Assembly: GCA_018389105.1 (NCBI GenBank)
Contig: JACATO010001530.1
Location: 20,268-84,267, forward strand
Reading direction: 5' to 3'
Source: Nautilus pompilius
Taxonomy: Eukaryota > Mollusca > Cephalopoda > Nautilida > Nautilidae
DNA length: 64,000 nt
Shown: piece after piece, positions 48,731 through 60,855 of the stretch
How positions within the stretch are numbered: position 1 is the first letter of the stretch
Layout of the letters: each line of letters opens with the position of its first letter
Position numbers and translations under genes: made by a program
The notes under the pieces: model-generated
Seen by the model: only the letters and a program-made list of their open reading frames with translations
The model's database searches: none
What the model was told of the DNA's origin: nothing

Positions 48731-50276
48731 AAAGTTTCGCTTAATTGACCACGAATCAAAGATCTGATTTTCCAGTAATTCTTAACATTCCGACTACCCT
48801 GGTACATTTCCAATCTAAGGGTGTTCAAAACTGGTTGAAGACACAACGAAAATCGATATGATTTCAGATATTCTAGATTTAGCTATATATTTTGAATTGA
48901 TTATAGAATGATAATATTTTGAAGGGTAACATAAAAATTGTTCGTGTCCAGGAAACTAATAAATGTGATATACACATTAAATACCGGAGTGTATAATACA
49001 TGCAAAGCTGTAATCAGTCGCCCCTACATACTGGTGATCAATGAGCAATTCGATAACAACACCTCTTCTTCTATCTTGTGCAAACAAAGGTACTTCCCTT
49101 CTGCAGGGAGGGCTATTGTGTCGAACAGACAGACATGGTAACTAATGACGTATACACCACGTGCTTCAGATGTGCGCGCCTTTGTCCAGCAGAAGATGAT
49201 TCAAAACCACCTCATCAATGGTCGCCGATTGACCAATGACCAGGTGGTACAAAGAGCTGTTTTATGTTCTGGCTGTCATACTGATATGACTGTGATCTGT
49301 CAGCGGGAATCACTTCACGTTTCAAGTCAATTCGCTGATCAGCCAACTTCGGTAAAAGGAATCCAGAGAAGCGAGTAGTCCGTGTATACTGCACGAGAGC
49401 AGACACGTGGTCAGAATGATATGAGCGATTGTGATAGAATAGTAGATAAACAAGCTTTTGTTTGCAATTCATTTTACTTTTTACTTTTACATAAAAGCAA
49501 AAAAAATTGTTTAAAAAGAAGACGATTTAAAATTTTCCATAAATTTTGTGTAAAAAGGGAATAATTCGGAGTGTGGAAATATCCCTTGATTCTGTTAGCA
49601 AAGAATAGAATTTTTTAAAAGATTTCGAAGATAATTTAATATGAAACAATATTTTCCTATTCCATCATTAATATTAACATCAGAGACGGACAAAAAGGAA
49701 TCCCCTAATGGTAATAAAGCAAAAAGTGGTATTTTTATTGCTTCTTTCTAACGGATTTTTAAAAAAGTATTTTATGGATTCAAAACTGCGTATCGCCTTG
49801 AACATTAAAGTCGACAGCACTGGCGAAGCGCGAGGTGAAAATTAAGTCATCGTTTTCTTACATCATGGTAAAAAAAAAACATTTTTATAATTGTGAGAAA
49901 GTGAATACCTCCTGCTCTGAGATAGCGAATAGTATTTACATATATTCTCAGGATATCGCTCTGATGTACCTACTGAGAATATACAAAATATGAATTAAGA
50001 GAACGTATACTATGAATACTTGAAGAGATTTCATGGAACTGTATAGAACATATGTGTGAAACTGTTAACGTCGCTTGATCTCTCAGAGTACGAGATTCCC
50101 TAATCAACTTAAACAAATCCATAGGTCTCTATCTATTATTATATGCTCCAATGAGCATTTAATTTAGTTTAGTAGTGACTCTGTCTTCCAGTCTCACAAT
50201 TACTTCCTTGAGTTTAGGTTTGAATTTCGTTATTGATGTTGATGATGTTTTTTTATTATTGCTAAGGAGTATAAGG

Positions 50277-50994
50277 CAGTGGTTCCCAGCCTTTTGGACT
50301 CGTGGACCTTTTTCTAATACTCAAAAGACCTTCGGACCCCTGCTACATTTCCGTAATTGAAGAAAAATCACATAAATAAGAGTTTTATTTGAATATATTG
50401 ACAGTTTGGTTCCAAAGTTTGCCTAAAATCGAGCAGGCTGGTGTGCATCCGGCCGAAGTCACAGTCCAGTCCTTGTAGTGTGCTCTGCCCCATGTGTCGT
50501 GGTCCGAGTCTTTTGGCTGCAGGCCCCAATGGCGTTAGCCAATAGGAGCGTGGCTCGATTGCGTCAGTCTTACTGTGGTAACAGTTAGAGTTCCGGCCTT
50601 TGTCGCCAGCGTGTGTTGTCCGTGTTTCTATGAGGGTGGCACAGCGACAGAAATCTGCAGGGTACCGGTGATGCAAGTGTGTTACCACAGAGGTCTGTGA
50701 TGCAACTGGGAGTGCCTGCCGTGGGAGACAAGCCTTATACCTTTGGCGTCCGGCCTCCCATCGGTGATACCGCTGTATTGGACGCAGGGTAATTTTTGTA
50801 TAGTTTTTTTCTGGAAAAAGTGCGTCTTATAAGCCGGCAAACATTGTTCATATAAACAAAACAGATACATACTGATGAACAGTTTCCTTGACTCAGTCTT
50901 ACGACAGAAACTGAAACTTCCAGGGTTCCGCGACCCCGCAGAAAAGACTTGGCGACTCCATCAGGGGTCCCGACCCACTAGATGGGAATCACTG
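50277..50994 (-). mobile_element. Non-autonomous hAT element with 8-bp target duplication, unit 2
   Basis: CAGTGGTTCCC to GGGAATCACTG, flanked by GTATAAGG at 50269-50276 and 50995-51002. Same site as in unit 1. Confidence 0.9.
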
Positions 50995-52304
50995 GTATAA
51001 GGCGTCGGTTATTCCTCGCTATGGTAAACAGATCGTGCATGGATGCGTACAAAAATGTTCTGAAGCACGCAGCTGTATCCGTTTTCATCCAACAGCCAAG
51101 TCAGCCGCCTGAATTATCACCAGGAATCGCCCGCGTAGCTGCCTTTCCTATAATGGCAATGAAATATAAGCCGCCTCATGTTAAGTTGTCATTCAAATTT
51201 GTAAACTTTACAAGCGCAACTTTAATTATTGAACACCTGATTATGGATTTTGTTTTGCCAACATTTACAGATCAAACACGAGAGAAGTCAATAATAGATA
51301 CAAGAGTGACGGAGATTTTCCACTTCATCAAACATAAACCGTAAATTCCTGGTTATTCTGCTGCATAAACTCGACCTCTGTTTCTCTATATTTTCGTCTA
51401 CTCAGCTGTAGGGGGAATTAAACTAAATTTGTATTCAGGAGCTAACGATCTCCAGCACAGAGGAGAGGAAATAAAATCAAGGTTACTCGACCTCTTCGAT
51501 GTATCAACGAAGGTGATGTTGACGTATCCATGAATGCACAAAACGAGTTTATAAGAGCAAAAGAAATCGGGGGAATGCATATACCCGGATCCACAAAGCT
51601 TCCACCCGATCAGCCGCAAACAACACGGAAGCCTCCAGCTACCCTCATAACACCGAGTGGTTATTCATAAGATCCAAAATTAAAATTTATTAGACGGAAC
51701 ATTAAAAAAAATTCTCCTATTATTTTTACTTCGAAAAATGCTTGACGAAGTTGATGGTTCTGTGCAGAAATATAACGGTTAACTTAACGTTTCCTTTCTC
51801 TCTGTCTGCGGTCGTGTATAAGGAATACAAAGAGGCGCAAGGATTTACCCGAAATATCGCATCCGTATTATTAAATTTGGATAATAACCTCACCTCCATT
51901 CTTCACCTCTGGTTGAATGTCAGTTATTTACAGAGTTTATTTCGCTATTTATTAGAAAGTTATGCATTTGTTTCCGTTTGGTCGTAAGCTGTGGATTCCT
52001 TATTTCCTGACACGAACGCCGAAGTTTGTCCAAATCGCCTGATTCCTACGGGCGGAGAAAGGTTCTTTCCGAACTCTGTTGCCTGGAGCGCGTGCGTAAA
52101 GCCGGTGGTCCGACCCACTGTCATCACGCGAGATAAAATATACCAAAGATTCCTTTACAATTGTGGCCTTTAAAACGGATTTTTACTATTGTAGATTGAA
52201 TTTCCTGCCGTAGCGTTTAGCGGCTCGTTTTTCAAAAAATCATTCCAAGAATCTTTGTCTGGCTAATCGCTATGTCAGAGGGCGGAGGCAGTGGACGGGG
52301 AAGT

Positions 52305-52318
52305 GAAACTCAAGTTTC
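52305..52318. promoter_or_regulatory. IRF-like inverted repeat, unit 2
   Basis: GAAACT-CA-AGTTTC as in unit 1, with CACGTG at 52328-52333 and TATAAA at 52445-52450. Confidence 0.3.
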
Positions 52319-52526
52319 CGCCCTCAGCACGTGATGTTTCACGGTCTGTCTGAGTCTGCAGGCGAGTCCTATGATACAGCATCATGCACCGGTTTGACGC
52401 ACAGACGTTGATTTGTTGTAGAATCACTGACAGATCTGTGTTTGTATAAACAGAAGACGGATTTAGGTTCTAATCTTGGGAAAATAGAAATAAATTATAA
52501 GGAATTTAACATGAATTATGAGAAAG

Positions 52527-52672
52527 GGACACACACACACAAACACTCACTCACTCACTCACTCACGCAAACACTCACATACATACTCACTCACTCACTC
52601 ATACTCACGCCTACACTCAAATGCACAAACTCACTCACTCATACTCATTCATATTCTCACGCACATGTTATC
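52527..52672. repeat. CA/CTCA-rich tract, unit 2
   Basis: Low-complexity CACTCACTC words; open frames across it are artefacts. Confidence 0.9.
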
Positions 52673-54084
52673 ACAGAGAGAGAAAGCAGTAGATGCATGG
52701 TGCTAAATCGTATGCGCTCAACTTTAGACTGGCATTATTTTAAACTATTGCATATATGTGCTTAGATTTAGACAAATTTCCAATAGTGAATTAATTTTTT
52801 TAAATGCTTAAACTTTACATTCTTTTTATTGATATGTAATAGTTTATTGGCATCATGCTGACTGTTTCCATGCTCTCATTATTACTGATAACATTCTAAT
52901 AACTGACCTAAATGTTTTTCAGAAAAACTGTACGAATTCGTTGTTGTGTAATAATAAATAAATAAGCCAAGATTATGAAGCTTCTTTTGCTGCTGTCTTC
53001 AGCTTATTTTGAATGTTTCTTTATTTTCTATATTTTCGAGGTCAGAATCTGGCGATAAATTGCTAAAAGTCGATTTTTAGTTTCCGTGCCATCGAACAGA
53101 CGGGTGACATTTTCCTTTGTTACCAATGAACTCCGTCTGCTAAATACTGCTTCGTGAGACGATAGTTTTTCGATCGAATCCAATCGCTTGCCACGTGATA
53201 TTTTATTCCGAAAAGCAACTGATTTTTTGCATCAACACAAATCATTTGTTCTTTTCCCAAAATTGTCAAAACTATTTTAATAAATAATCGATTTGGAATT
53301 TATATTTTTGTTATGTAAATTATTGGCTATTATGAGTTCTATTTGATCTCTATACAATTCTATAAACACAGAAATTTTAATTTTAAAAAAACAACAAAAT
53401 TTCAGTTAAGATTTCAATTCTAATTTAATGCAAAATACCTATTGTTAAATTAATTGACAACAAAAATAGCAAATTACAGGTAATTTGCACAAATATTGCG
53501 CTTTACTATTTAACAAAAGTTTAATTGTGTGTACCTCTACATATATATTTAGCATCATATAGGAAAAAACCTCTAAAACAACAATTATAGACCAAAACTT
53601 TAAACATTTTATAAATTTAGAGTGAAACAAAAACTGACGAAACTATATGAGAACAGGATTTCACAAATTTTAACAAGAAAATCTTTCTTCATCTTCATTT
53701 ATATAATAAAACGATTTAATTTTTATTCAGGTTTTATAAAAAAAACAGAAGAAGAAAAATGTCTTGCTCTGTAGGAATTCATATTGAAATTAATGGGCTA
53801 AAACTGATAATTAAGTTTGTCAAATGTGCTTGAACTGTTTATCATTAACAATAAAACATTTAAAAAGAAATTTGGACGCAGAACAGCGGAACGTCTTTTA
53901 CGATTTCATCACTGGTTACATCAGTCAGAGAACATCAACTGGTATCGTGGGACTTCTTTCCGGATGCTAAAGATTGCATGGTGCGGCTGGTGTCCACGAG
54001 AAATTCGCTTGAGCACCAATATTTGTTACATCATATATGACATATAGTTCCTGTAGTGTTTGCAAACATATCTTAGTGAAGTGA

Positions 54085-54304
54085 TTAAAATTTTTTTTCA
54101 CAAATATATTGCGTATAGACTGCGTCACAGCTAACAGCTTCCCAGGAACATTTATAACTGGTGCACAGAATAGACACACAGCGTCGGTTGTCCTTTGCGG
54201 TTTCCCGTCTTTCCAGTCGCTGTACAGAATAGGATCTCCATTTACGGAAACATATTGTCCTCCATCGTTCCTTCTTATTCCAATATGGTAATGCATATAA
54301 CTAT
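54085..54304 (-). pseudogene. Gene 4 exon 5: CTLD second part, frameshifted
   Basis: 220 bp against 224 in gene 2. YHIGIRRNDGG and DPILYSDWKDGKPQ are kept, then a 4-bp loss changes the frame before RRCV. Confidence 0.88.
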
Positions 54305-55613
54305 CTAACAAAGACAGAAAAGACAGATTGGTCTTATAAACAGAAATCGAGAAACTTCTGAAATCATAATATAAAAAATTGATTTCTAACCCTTTGCTCC
54401 ACTGTAGACAAATTTAACAATATTCAATTTGTAATCGATCTATCAGCATAAAAGTTAATATCAGATAAGGAAATTACCTGGATAATTTTCGAAAGTAATT
54501 ACTTTTATGTAATCTTAGAGAAATCCAAAAACTGTTTCCTGCTTTGACGCCTTGGCAGTAAGAAAATAAAGGTAATGATGGAATATCAGTGATGAGAAAA
54601 GTCTGAAGAGTCCTCTCTGTGTTTTGAAGCCTATTTCATTACATACTCTGGTTAACGGGTTTAGACCTCTTTCAATATAAGGCTTTGTCCGTCAAGTCTT
54701 TTTATGCATATTATCAAATTCATTTATTTCTGAAGAATCGGAAAGAGTTTACATAAAACTAACAATTTCTACAGTTTTCACCAGTATTATTCGATCAAAC
54801 CAGTTATCTCCAGTCTCAAAGATTACCACAATTTTAAGGAGTAATAATTTTGATACTAGTTCCGATAAGAGTAGATGAGAACGAACATTTACCTTCAAGC
54901 GTCGCTACTTTTTAAACCGTATCTCCACCTTTTATAGGTCTAATAACAGTTATCTAAAATTAATATTACTTTTGTATATTTGTAAATTTTCTAAATTTTT
55001 ATGATTTTCAAACTGGCTTTATATCATTTAATAGTTAACAAAACTCGTTAACAAATTCAAGTTTCGGTGCGACATTAGAGTGTATGCAATTCTCTAAGAA
55101 TGCCAAGTATAAACAGGTGAATCGTCTGCCTAGAAACTTGAAGAGTTGGAGCAAACAAGGGCATTAACCCCTTAACTAACCAACAGATGTTCGTCAAGTC
55201 ATTTCAGAATTAATGTGATTATTATTGCTACTTATTAGTAACAAGGAGCAACAATTAACCCCTTAACTAACCAACAGATGTTCGTCAAGTCATTTCAGAA
55301 TTAATATGATTGTTATTGCTACTTATTAGTAAGATCAACAATTAACCCTTAACTACCAACAGATGTTCGTCAAGTCATTTCAGAATTAATATGATTATTA
55401 TTGCTACTTTATTAGTAACAAGGATCAACAATTAACCCCTTAACTAACCAACAGATGTTCGTCAAGTCATTTCAGAATTAATATGATTATTATGCTACTT
55501 TATTAGTAACAAGGATCAACAGGTATGCTAAGTGCACAAGTAATAATTCAAGCTACCACAGTTCGATCGATACAAATAGGAGATATGAAAAAAAGAGAAA
55601 AGATGCTTCTTAC
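54305..55613 (-). other. Gene 4 intron 4
   Basis: Contains minisatellite A (55165-55522); otherwise AT-rich. Confidence 0.75.
55165..55522. repeat. Minisatellite A, about 4 units
   Basis: Units of about 85-92 bp with CCAACAGATGTTCGTCAAG. Fewer but more regular than in unit 1. Confidence 0.9.
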
Positions 55614-55799
55614 ATCCTGAATTTAGTATAGTGTTTTCCACAAAATTCTCTACTTCTTCAGTATCGATTGCAATCAGTTGTTCATTCCTGGTCTGGCATT
55701 TTAGTTTCGCTTCTCCCCAACTACGACTTATCTGGTATAACTTAAAGCAAGTGTTTGCAGCAGGATATTTGACGTAGTTTGGGTCTTCGACACAAAAAC
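55614..55799 (-). CDS. Gene 4 exon 4: CTLD first part
   Basis: 186 bp and open. Begins FCVEDPNY (YCVEDPNY in gene 2), with NTCFKLY and SWGEAKLKC; donor GTAAGA. Confidence 0.88.
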
Positions 55800-57531
55800 C
55801 TAAACGATAAGAAGGTTATCTTATTTAATAATTTGTTAACCCTTTCGAGACCACTGACATACATGTCAAACCTTCAACACCAGCAATAAGAGGGGATGAG
55901 AAGAACCCTAGAACCTGACGCAACCTTTTCTGTTTGCAAACAGTTCGAAAAGCGCGAAGATTCGAGTAGTTAGATCGACACCTTTTTCTCACCTGTTGAC
56001 ATAAAATTCATATAAAGACTTTGTGAAACAATTATATATTTATTTTGTTTTGAGAACGGCAAAGGTAATTTTTGGAGAAAGGTCGATGATTTTTTATTTG
56101 AAAGTCTAACCCGGTGATAGTTCACGTGGTGCACATCCTTTTAACTATGCAGAGGACACGGAACGTCTGTAGACTGTCTGTAAACAGGGCATTCAGCTTA
56201 ATGTGGCAACACCTGACTGATGATGTGTCGCTCCTAGTAGGCAGCTACCAGGTCATACTAGCTGATGCATTTACTAACTGTATCAAAATATATTTGATAA
56301 TTTCCCTGGTAAATCTGTCATTTATTTGCTTCGAAAGGGAATATAATAATCGCATTATTATTATTATTCATTTCAAAGTTTTCTATAACTCTCGAGCCAA
56401 AACCTATTGGAAAATGGTAGATACAGTTCACAGGTAACCATAGCATCCCCGCATGCAGATCCCCCTCTTCCCATTGCCATGTAACCGACATACAGACTTA
56501 CTCCTCCAGCAAAATGTTTATTTCTGCACTGAGGTGAACTTCGAAATGGTCAGTTATTTTATTTCGGCCTCCACGTGGTTTCTGTATTTAAACGTGTCAG
56601 GTTTATTCACCAAAAATAAACTGAAGCAGAATTTTATTAAACAACATTAACAGAACAAATGGTGCTAATAGGGATATTTACTGGTGAAGATTTCAAACTT
56701 TCTTATGGAGTAAAAGGATTTGTACAGCATAAAATGAGGGTGTTGTTATGCATAAGAAACAGGGACATCCTAACATGGACCTGGCAATAGGGACGATTAG
56801 GGCCAAAAGGTAAAGGGATATCCTGCTTACAGGAAGACCTAGCATAACATGGACCTGGCAATAAGGGATGATTAGGATCAGATGAATAAAGGATAAAGGA
56901 ATGATTGACTACAGGGAAGGAGTAGCATAACATGGACTGGCAATAAGAGAAGTTTAGGATCAGAAGGTAAAGGATAAAGGAATGACTGATTACAGGGAAG
57001 AACTAGCATAACATGGACTGGCAATAGGGGAAGATTAGAGCCCCAAGGTAAAGGGATATCCTGCTTATAGGGAAGACCTAGTATAACATGGACCTGGCAA
57101 TAATAGAAGATTAGGATCAGAAGGTAAAGGATAAAGGAATGACTGATTACAGGGAAGGACTAGCATAACATGGACTGGCAATAAGAGAAGATTAGGATCA
57201 GAAGGTTAAGGATAAAGGAATGACTGATTACAGGAAGAACTAGCATAACATGGACTGGCAATAGGGGAAGATTAGAGCCAAGGTAACATGAAGCCATGAG
57301 AGAATCATTATAATATTATTTTAGATTCATCTGTGATTCCATTTTTAAAGTTTGTACGATTAAAGAAAATACGAGTCTGAAGTTCTTTTACATTTATTAT
57401 TATTTTAAGAATAATTATCAAACTAAATCTTCAACTGAACAAATTTCAACTTTATACAACAAATTATGAAAATTATCGAGTTTGCTAATTGAAAGTGGGG
57501 AAACATGACTGGGGAATTTTTGCTTACTTAC
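55800..57531 (-). other. Gene 4 intron 3
   Basis: Contains minisatellite B (56755-57290); nothing else recognised. Confidence 0.75.
56755..57290. repeat. Minisatellite B, about 7 units
   Basis: Units of about 80 bp with TAGCATAACATGGACTGGCA variants. Longer than the four-unit version in unit 1. Confidence 0.92.
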
Positions 57532-57789
57532 TTTTGTTATGTCTGTAAAATTCCGATCCAGGCCATACTAAGTAAGCCTGTAATCCTGAGAGATACACGT
57601 GTAAATACATTTTGCAGGTTTCTCTGTCTCTTTGGTTGTAATAGACGGACACACATCTCGGTTTTACCCCACACTCCTTCAAGCATTCTGCTGCACTTGG
57701 CACGTAGTGCAATTCTGTGAGTACACCTTCCGGTATGTTGCGGCCAGAAAACACCGAAAGGCGTTTCCCCGCAGGTTTAACGTCCGACT
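57532..57789 (-). CDS. Gene 4 exon 3: PAN/apple domain 2
   Basis: 258 bp and open: SGRNIPEGVL, AECLKECGVKPRC, ETCKMY, YRHNK. The PAN cysteine spacing is kept while most other residues differ from gene 3. Confidence 0.88.
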
Positions 57790-59064
57790 CTAATAAAAAT
57801 TTAAAAAAAAAATGAGAATTAATTTCATACTGATTCTAAAAATCCGAAAGATCGTCCAGGTGGCATGACTGCAGTAAATAACAGAGCACCTGATGAAAAT
57901 GTCAGGATGGTCTACTGATGGCGCCTTACAAGTTACTTGCCAGCTCACAAGGACAGTAATTGGATCCGGAAGTGTTGGAATATTCTAGAGGTTCCCTTTG
58001 AAGCGATAATAAAATCAGTAATAGATTTGTCAGTTCGTATAATATCTGAGGCGCACTCGGTGATCGGCCCGTCTCTGACGTCAGCACGTATTTACTGTGC
58101 TCTTCAAAGCGAGGCTGGGAAATCTGACTTCAATTTTGTGCTCGCAATGGCGTATAAAGCGGAGATGTCAACACGGCCGGCCTCCCGAGCTTATATAAGC
58201 CCTGTTCAGATAAATTATTGAGGTCTCTGCTGCTCGAAATTCTCGGTGGACCGATAAAGAAAGCGTTCGATTAGTGACCACAGGTAGATTCGCTGGCTCA
58301 TTTTCAGTCGTTTAAAAAAAATTTTTTAAGTGACGTCAGAGGAGTCGGTTAGCGATAATTGTCTTCACATGGACCGGAGAGCTCTTATCTGGTCTGTCTT
58401 GAGAGCCACCACGAGGTGAAAGGTTTGTGGAAACTGTCGTAGCTCTAATACAGCGAAGAAGAAGATAGGAGCTTGACAGCTTGCAATATACTCGATAACG
58501 TTGAGAGTTCCTAGTAAGAATAATAGTAGCGTTTCGATAAGAAATAATGGTACATATAACATAAATATAGCAGTACATTCGGAACAATGGCTAAAGTAAA
58601 TGTATATTCCCGATTGGAGAAGTAGATTATTCACACAGTAAACTTTACTGACTGAACATTTTCTCTTAAAAGTGTTTGTAAAATGGATAAGAATCTTCGT
58701 TTTTTGACTTTCCTGCTGGTTTTTAAAACATTTTTGAATACCTAATTAAGCTAAAATCATAGGCTATTTCTTTTAAAAAATAAAAAGGACTGGTTTCCAA
58801 TTATGTACACTCTTATAATGCATATACGAAAAATCTGGGCAGAAAGCGGATAGTTGTCGATCATCTCTCCTGACAACTTTGCTGCACTACATTATTTGTT
58901 GGAGAAAGAGCAATGTTAACTCTTTCATGCTGACTGATTGCAATTAGCAGAGAGATTATTTTGACGTTTTACGATCTGACAAAGTCTATTAATTAAAGTA
59001 ATAACAATTATTATGCAATCTAAACAGCAAAGCGTCTAGAAAGAAATATATGAAGGGTTCTTAC
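57790..59064 (-). other. Gene 4 intron 2 with a plus-strand promoter-like block
   Basis: Counterpart of 27439-28704. The promoter-like motifs are at 58076-58338. Confidence 0.6.
58076..58338 (+). promoter_or_regulatory. Promoter-like block in gene 4 intron 2
   Basis: TGACGTCA 58076-58083, TATATAAG 58192-58199 and TGACGTCA 58331-58338. About 340 bp after the last octamer a short plus-strand frame begins MDKNLRFLTFLLVFKTFLNT, which looks like a signal peptide but stops at once. Confidence 0.35.
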
Positions 59065-59327
59065 TTTCATACATTCTGTAATATTTGGTGCCCTCACATT
59101 TCTCAAAGTGTTCTGTGTAGTCGAGACTGCGGTCGTGGCCCTGACATTGTCTGGACATTTTGTTGTAGAAGAAGGACGTACAGGAGTCGTCCTGCTCACA
59201 GATGGCAGCACAGATCGGAAGACTGCGTACGTCATGTATTGAAAACGCCGGAGTTGTTCCGAGTTTGTCGTCCAAAGTCAGGTCTCGCCTCCCGTACTTT
59301 GACACCATCACTCCTTTCTTGTCCCTG
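59065..59327 (-). CDS. Gene 4 exon 2: PAN/apple domain 1
   Basis: 263 bp and open: VSKYGRRDLTLDDKLG, CAAICEQDDSC, RQCQGHD, EKCEGTKYYRMYE. Acceptor TTCTCAG (a 3-nt alternative is possible), donor GTAAGA. Confidence 0.9.
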
Positions 59328-60535
59328 CTGAGAAGAAACAGGAAACCTGGTGTCATGTATTGAAAAATAGAATAAAGCAAATAGGAATTAAAGGAGACCT
59401 ATATGCTAGAGTATGTATAATAATTCAGAACTCTGTATAAACGTTAGGACCAACAGAAAAGAGGCTCTGTCCGGAAACGTATTGTAGTGGAGCGAGATGG
59501 TCAAAGCATCTTGAGTCTGGATCCAAAAAAATGTCACATAATTTCCTGGAAGCTCGACCAGAGTCTATAATGTCAATGTCGGGTACATCCTGCTCCCATT
59601 ATAGAATATAATCTGCTCACACACCAACTAGCTGCTCATGAAACATCGCACGCCACGTGTGAAATCCGAACCACCCATTTCATAAGGCCGCCGAACTTCA
59701 GCGGTATTCTTTCTATACATGAGATTCCTCTCATCGTTATTCCCGACGACTGATGATCCGGTCGTGGTTGACCTACCGAGTAGCATTTATTTATTTCTAC
59801 AGGTGAGCCAATAGATTTTTATCCCAATTATCTGCCATCTTTGTGCTGTCGCTATAGTTCACCCTGCCCATACTTTCTCAGACTGACCGTTTAAACCTCT
59901 CAACTCGTATAATTAATTACCTTTTATCGCAGGTGTATCTGCCATATCATATCCTTATTAATCAAAGTCCCATCCTTCGCAGCATCCGCACTCAACACGA
60001 TCCACACAGGCGAGAATGGCACGTGAACATACGCAAAAGTCGAAACAGGTATGCTTCCACTCACCTGTGAAAATCCTCTATTGGTATATACCCTTTAAAG
60101 GTAGAAAGATGTGGTGTTTAACACGAGCCGAGTGCATATTTTTTGAACCGTCACCAGACTATCGTCTGTGCAGGTTTCCACAAAGAATAGAATAATTTTT
60201 TGGTAAACAACAAAGTTACCAATCAATTATATGATTTAATTTTGATGATGCAGGAATAGACAGTGTACCATCTCTGGAATGAGGGTCTAATTATATATGC
60301 AAAAGTGAAACAAGTTCCACATAACAGTTACTGGTGAAAATATACTGTATATAATATTTCTACTGATGTCCTCGTGTAGTTGTGTATTCAGACGATGTGT
60401 ATTCACGCATAATTACAGCAGATACAAGCATATAATTTCGAAAATCTACTTAATCCGATTTATCCTGCGTACAAAAGCTTTATTTCAAATAATTGATATG
60501 TAAATTAATTGCGTATAAAACATAAAACATCTTAC
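59328..60535 (-). other. Gene 4 intron 1
   Basis: Counterpart of 28967-30173; no gene or transposon recognised. Confidence 0.75.
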
Positions 60536-60594
60536 CCGTGCGCACTATATAGAGAAAGGAGAAAAGCTGCAGTAAACAATATCTGTTTCTTCAT
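60536..60594 (-). CDS. Gene 4 exon 1: signal peptide
   Basis: MKKQILFTAAFLLSLYSAHG, identical to gene 3 exon 1; donor GTAAGA. Confidence 0.88.
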
Positions 60595-60746
60595 CTCCAG
60601 AGATAGAACCGACATCCAATTGATGGTCTTCCACTGTCGTTGATCTCTTTAGAAATGCACCTGAGATGTTTTCTAGACAGGACTGGAATCTCTCACGGCG
60701 GTGATCAGACAGATTTCATTGATTAGATTCCGCTGCTCATAAATAA

Positions 60747-60754
60747 TGACGTCA
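60747..60754. promoter_or_regulatory. CRE-like site upstream of gene 4
   Basis: TGACGTCA about 153 bp before the gene 4 start codon. Confidence 0.5.
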
Positions 60755-60782
60755 GTTAACGACAGGCGGCGCTGGCACTAGA

Positions 60783-60839
<57 letters not shown>

Positions 60840-60855
60840 TAATAATAATAATAAT
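60783..60855. repeat. (AAT)n microsatellite in the gene 4 promoter
   Basis: An almost pure AAT run next to the CRE-like site. Confidence 0.95.

Larger units (their letters stand above)
46246..50268. other. Convergent spacer, left part, unit 2
   Basis: The gene 3 3' flank (46650-47367 matches 1-718), the truncated gene head, and AT-rich DNA up to the hAT MITE. No gene is recognised. Confidence 0.6.
51003..54084. other. Convergent spacer, right part, unit 2
   Basis: Counterpart of 20773-23855: the promoter-like block at 52305-52450, the CA-rich tract at 52527-52672, and AT-rich DNA. TTTATT at 53722-53727 is a weak candidate for the gene 4 polyadenylation signal. No gene is recognised. Confidence 0.5.
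54085..60594 (-). pseudogene. Gene 4: PAN-PAN-C-type lectin, four exons open, last exon frameshifted
   Basis: This is the close duplicate of gene 2 and the better preserved of the minus pair. Exons on the minus strand are 60536-60594, 59065-59327, 57532-57789, 55614-55799 and 54085-54304. Signal peptide, PAN1, PAN2 and the first CTLD half are open, with phases 2, 1, 1 and 1. The last exon is 4 bp shorter than in gene 2 near 54189-54195. After DWKDGKPQ the frame shifts, losing the last CTLD cysteines, and runs past the old stop to about 53967. With the 4 bp restored to the gene 2 state it would match that intact exon. A secreted recognition role is inferred from the domains. It is either a recent pseudogene or carries sequence error. 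Confidence 0.82.
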
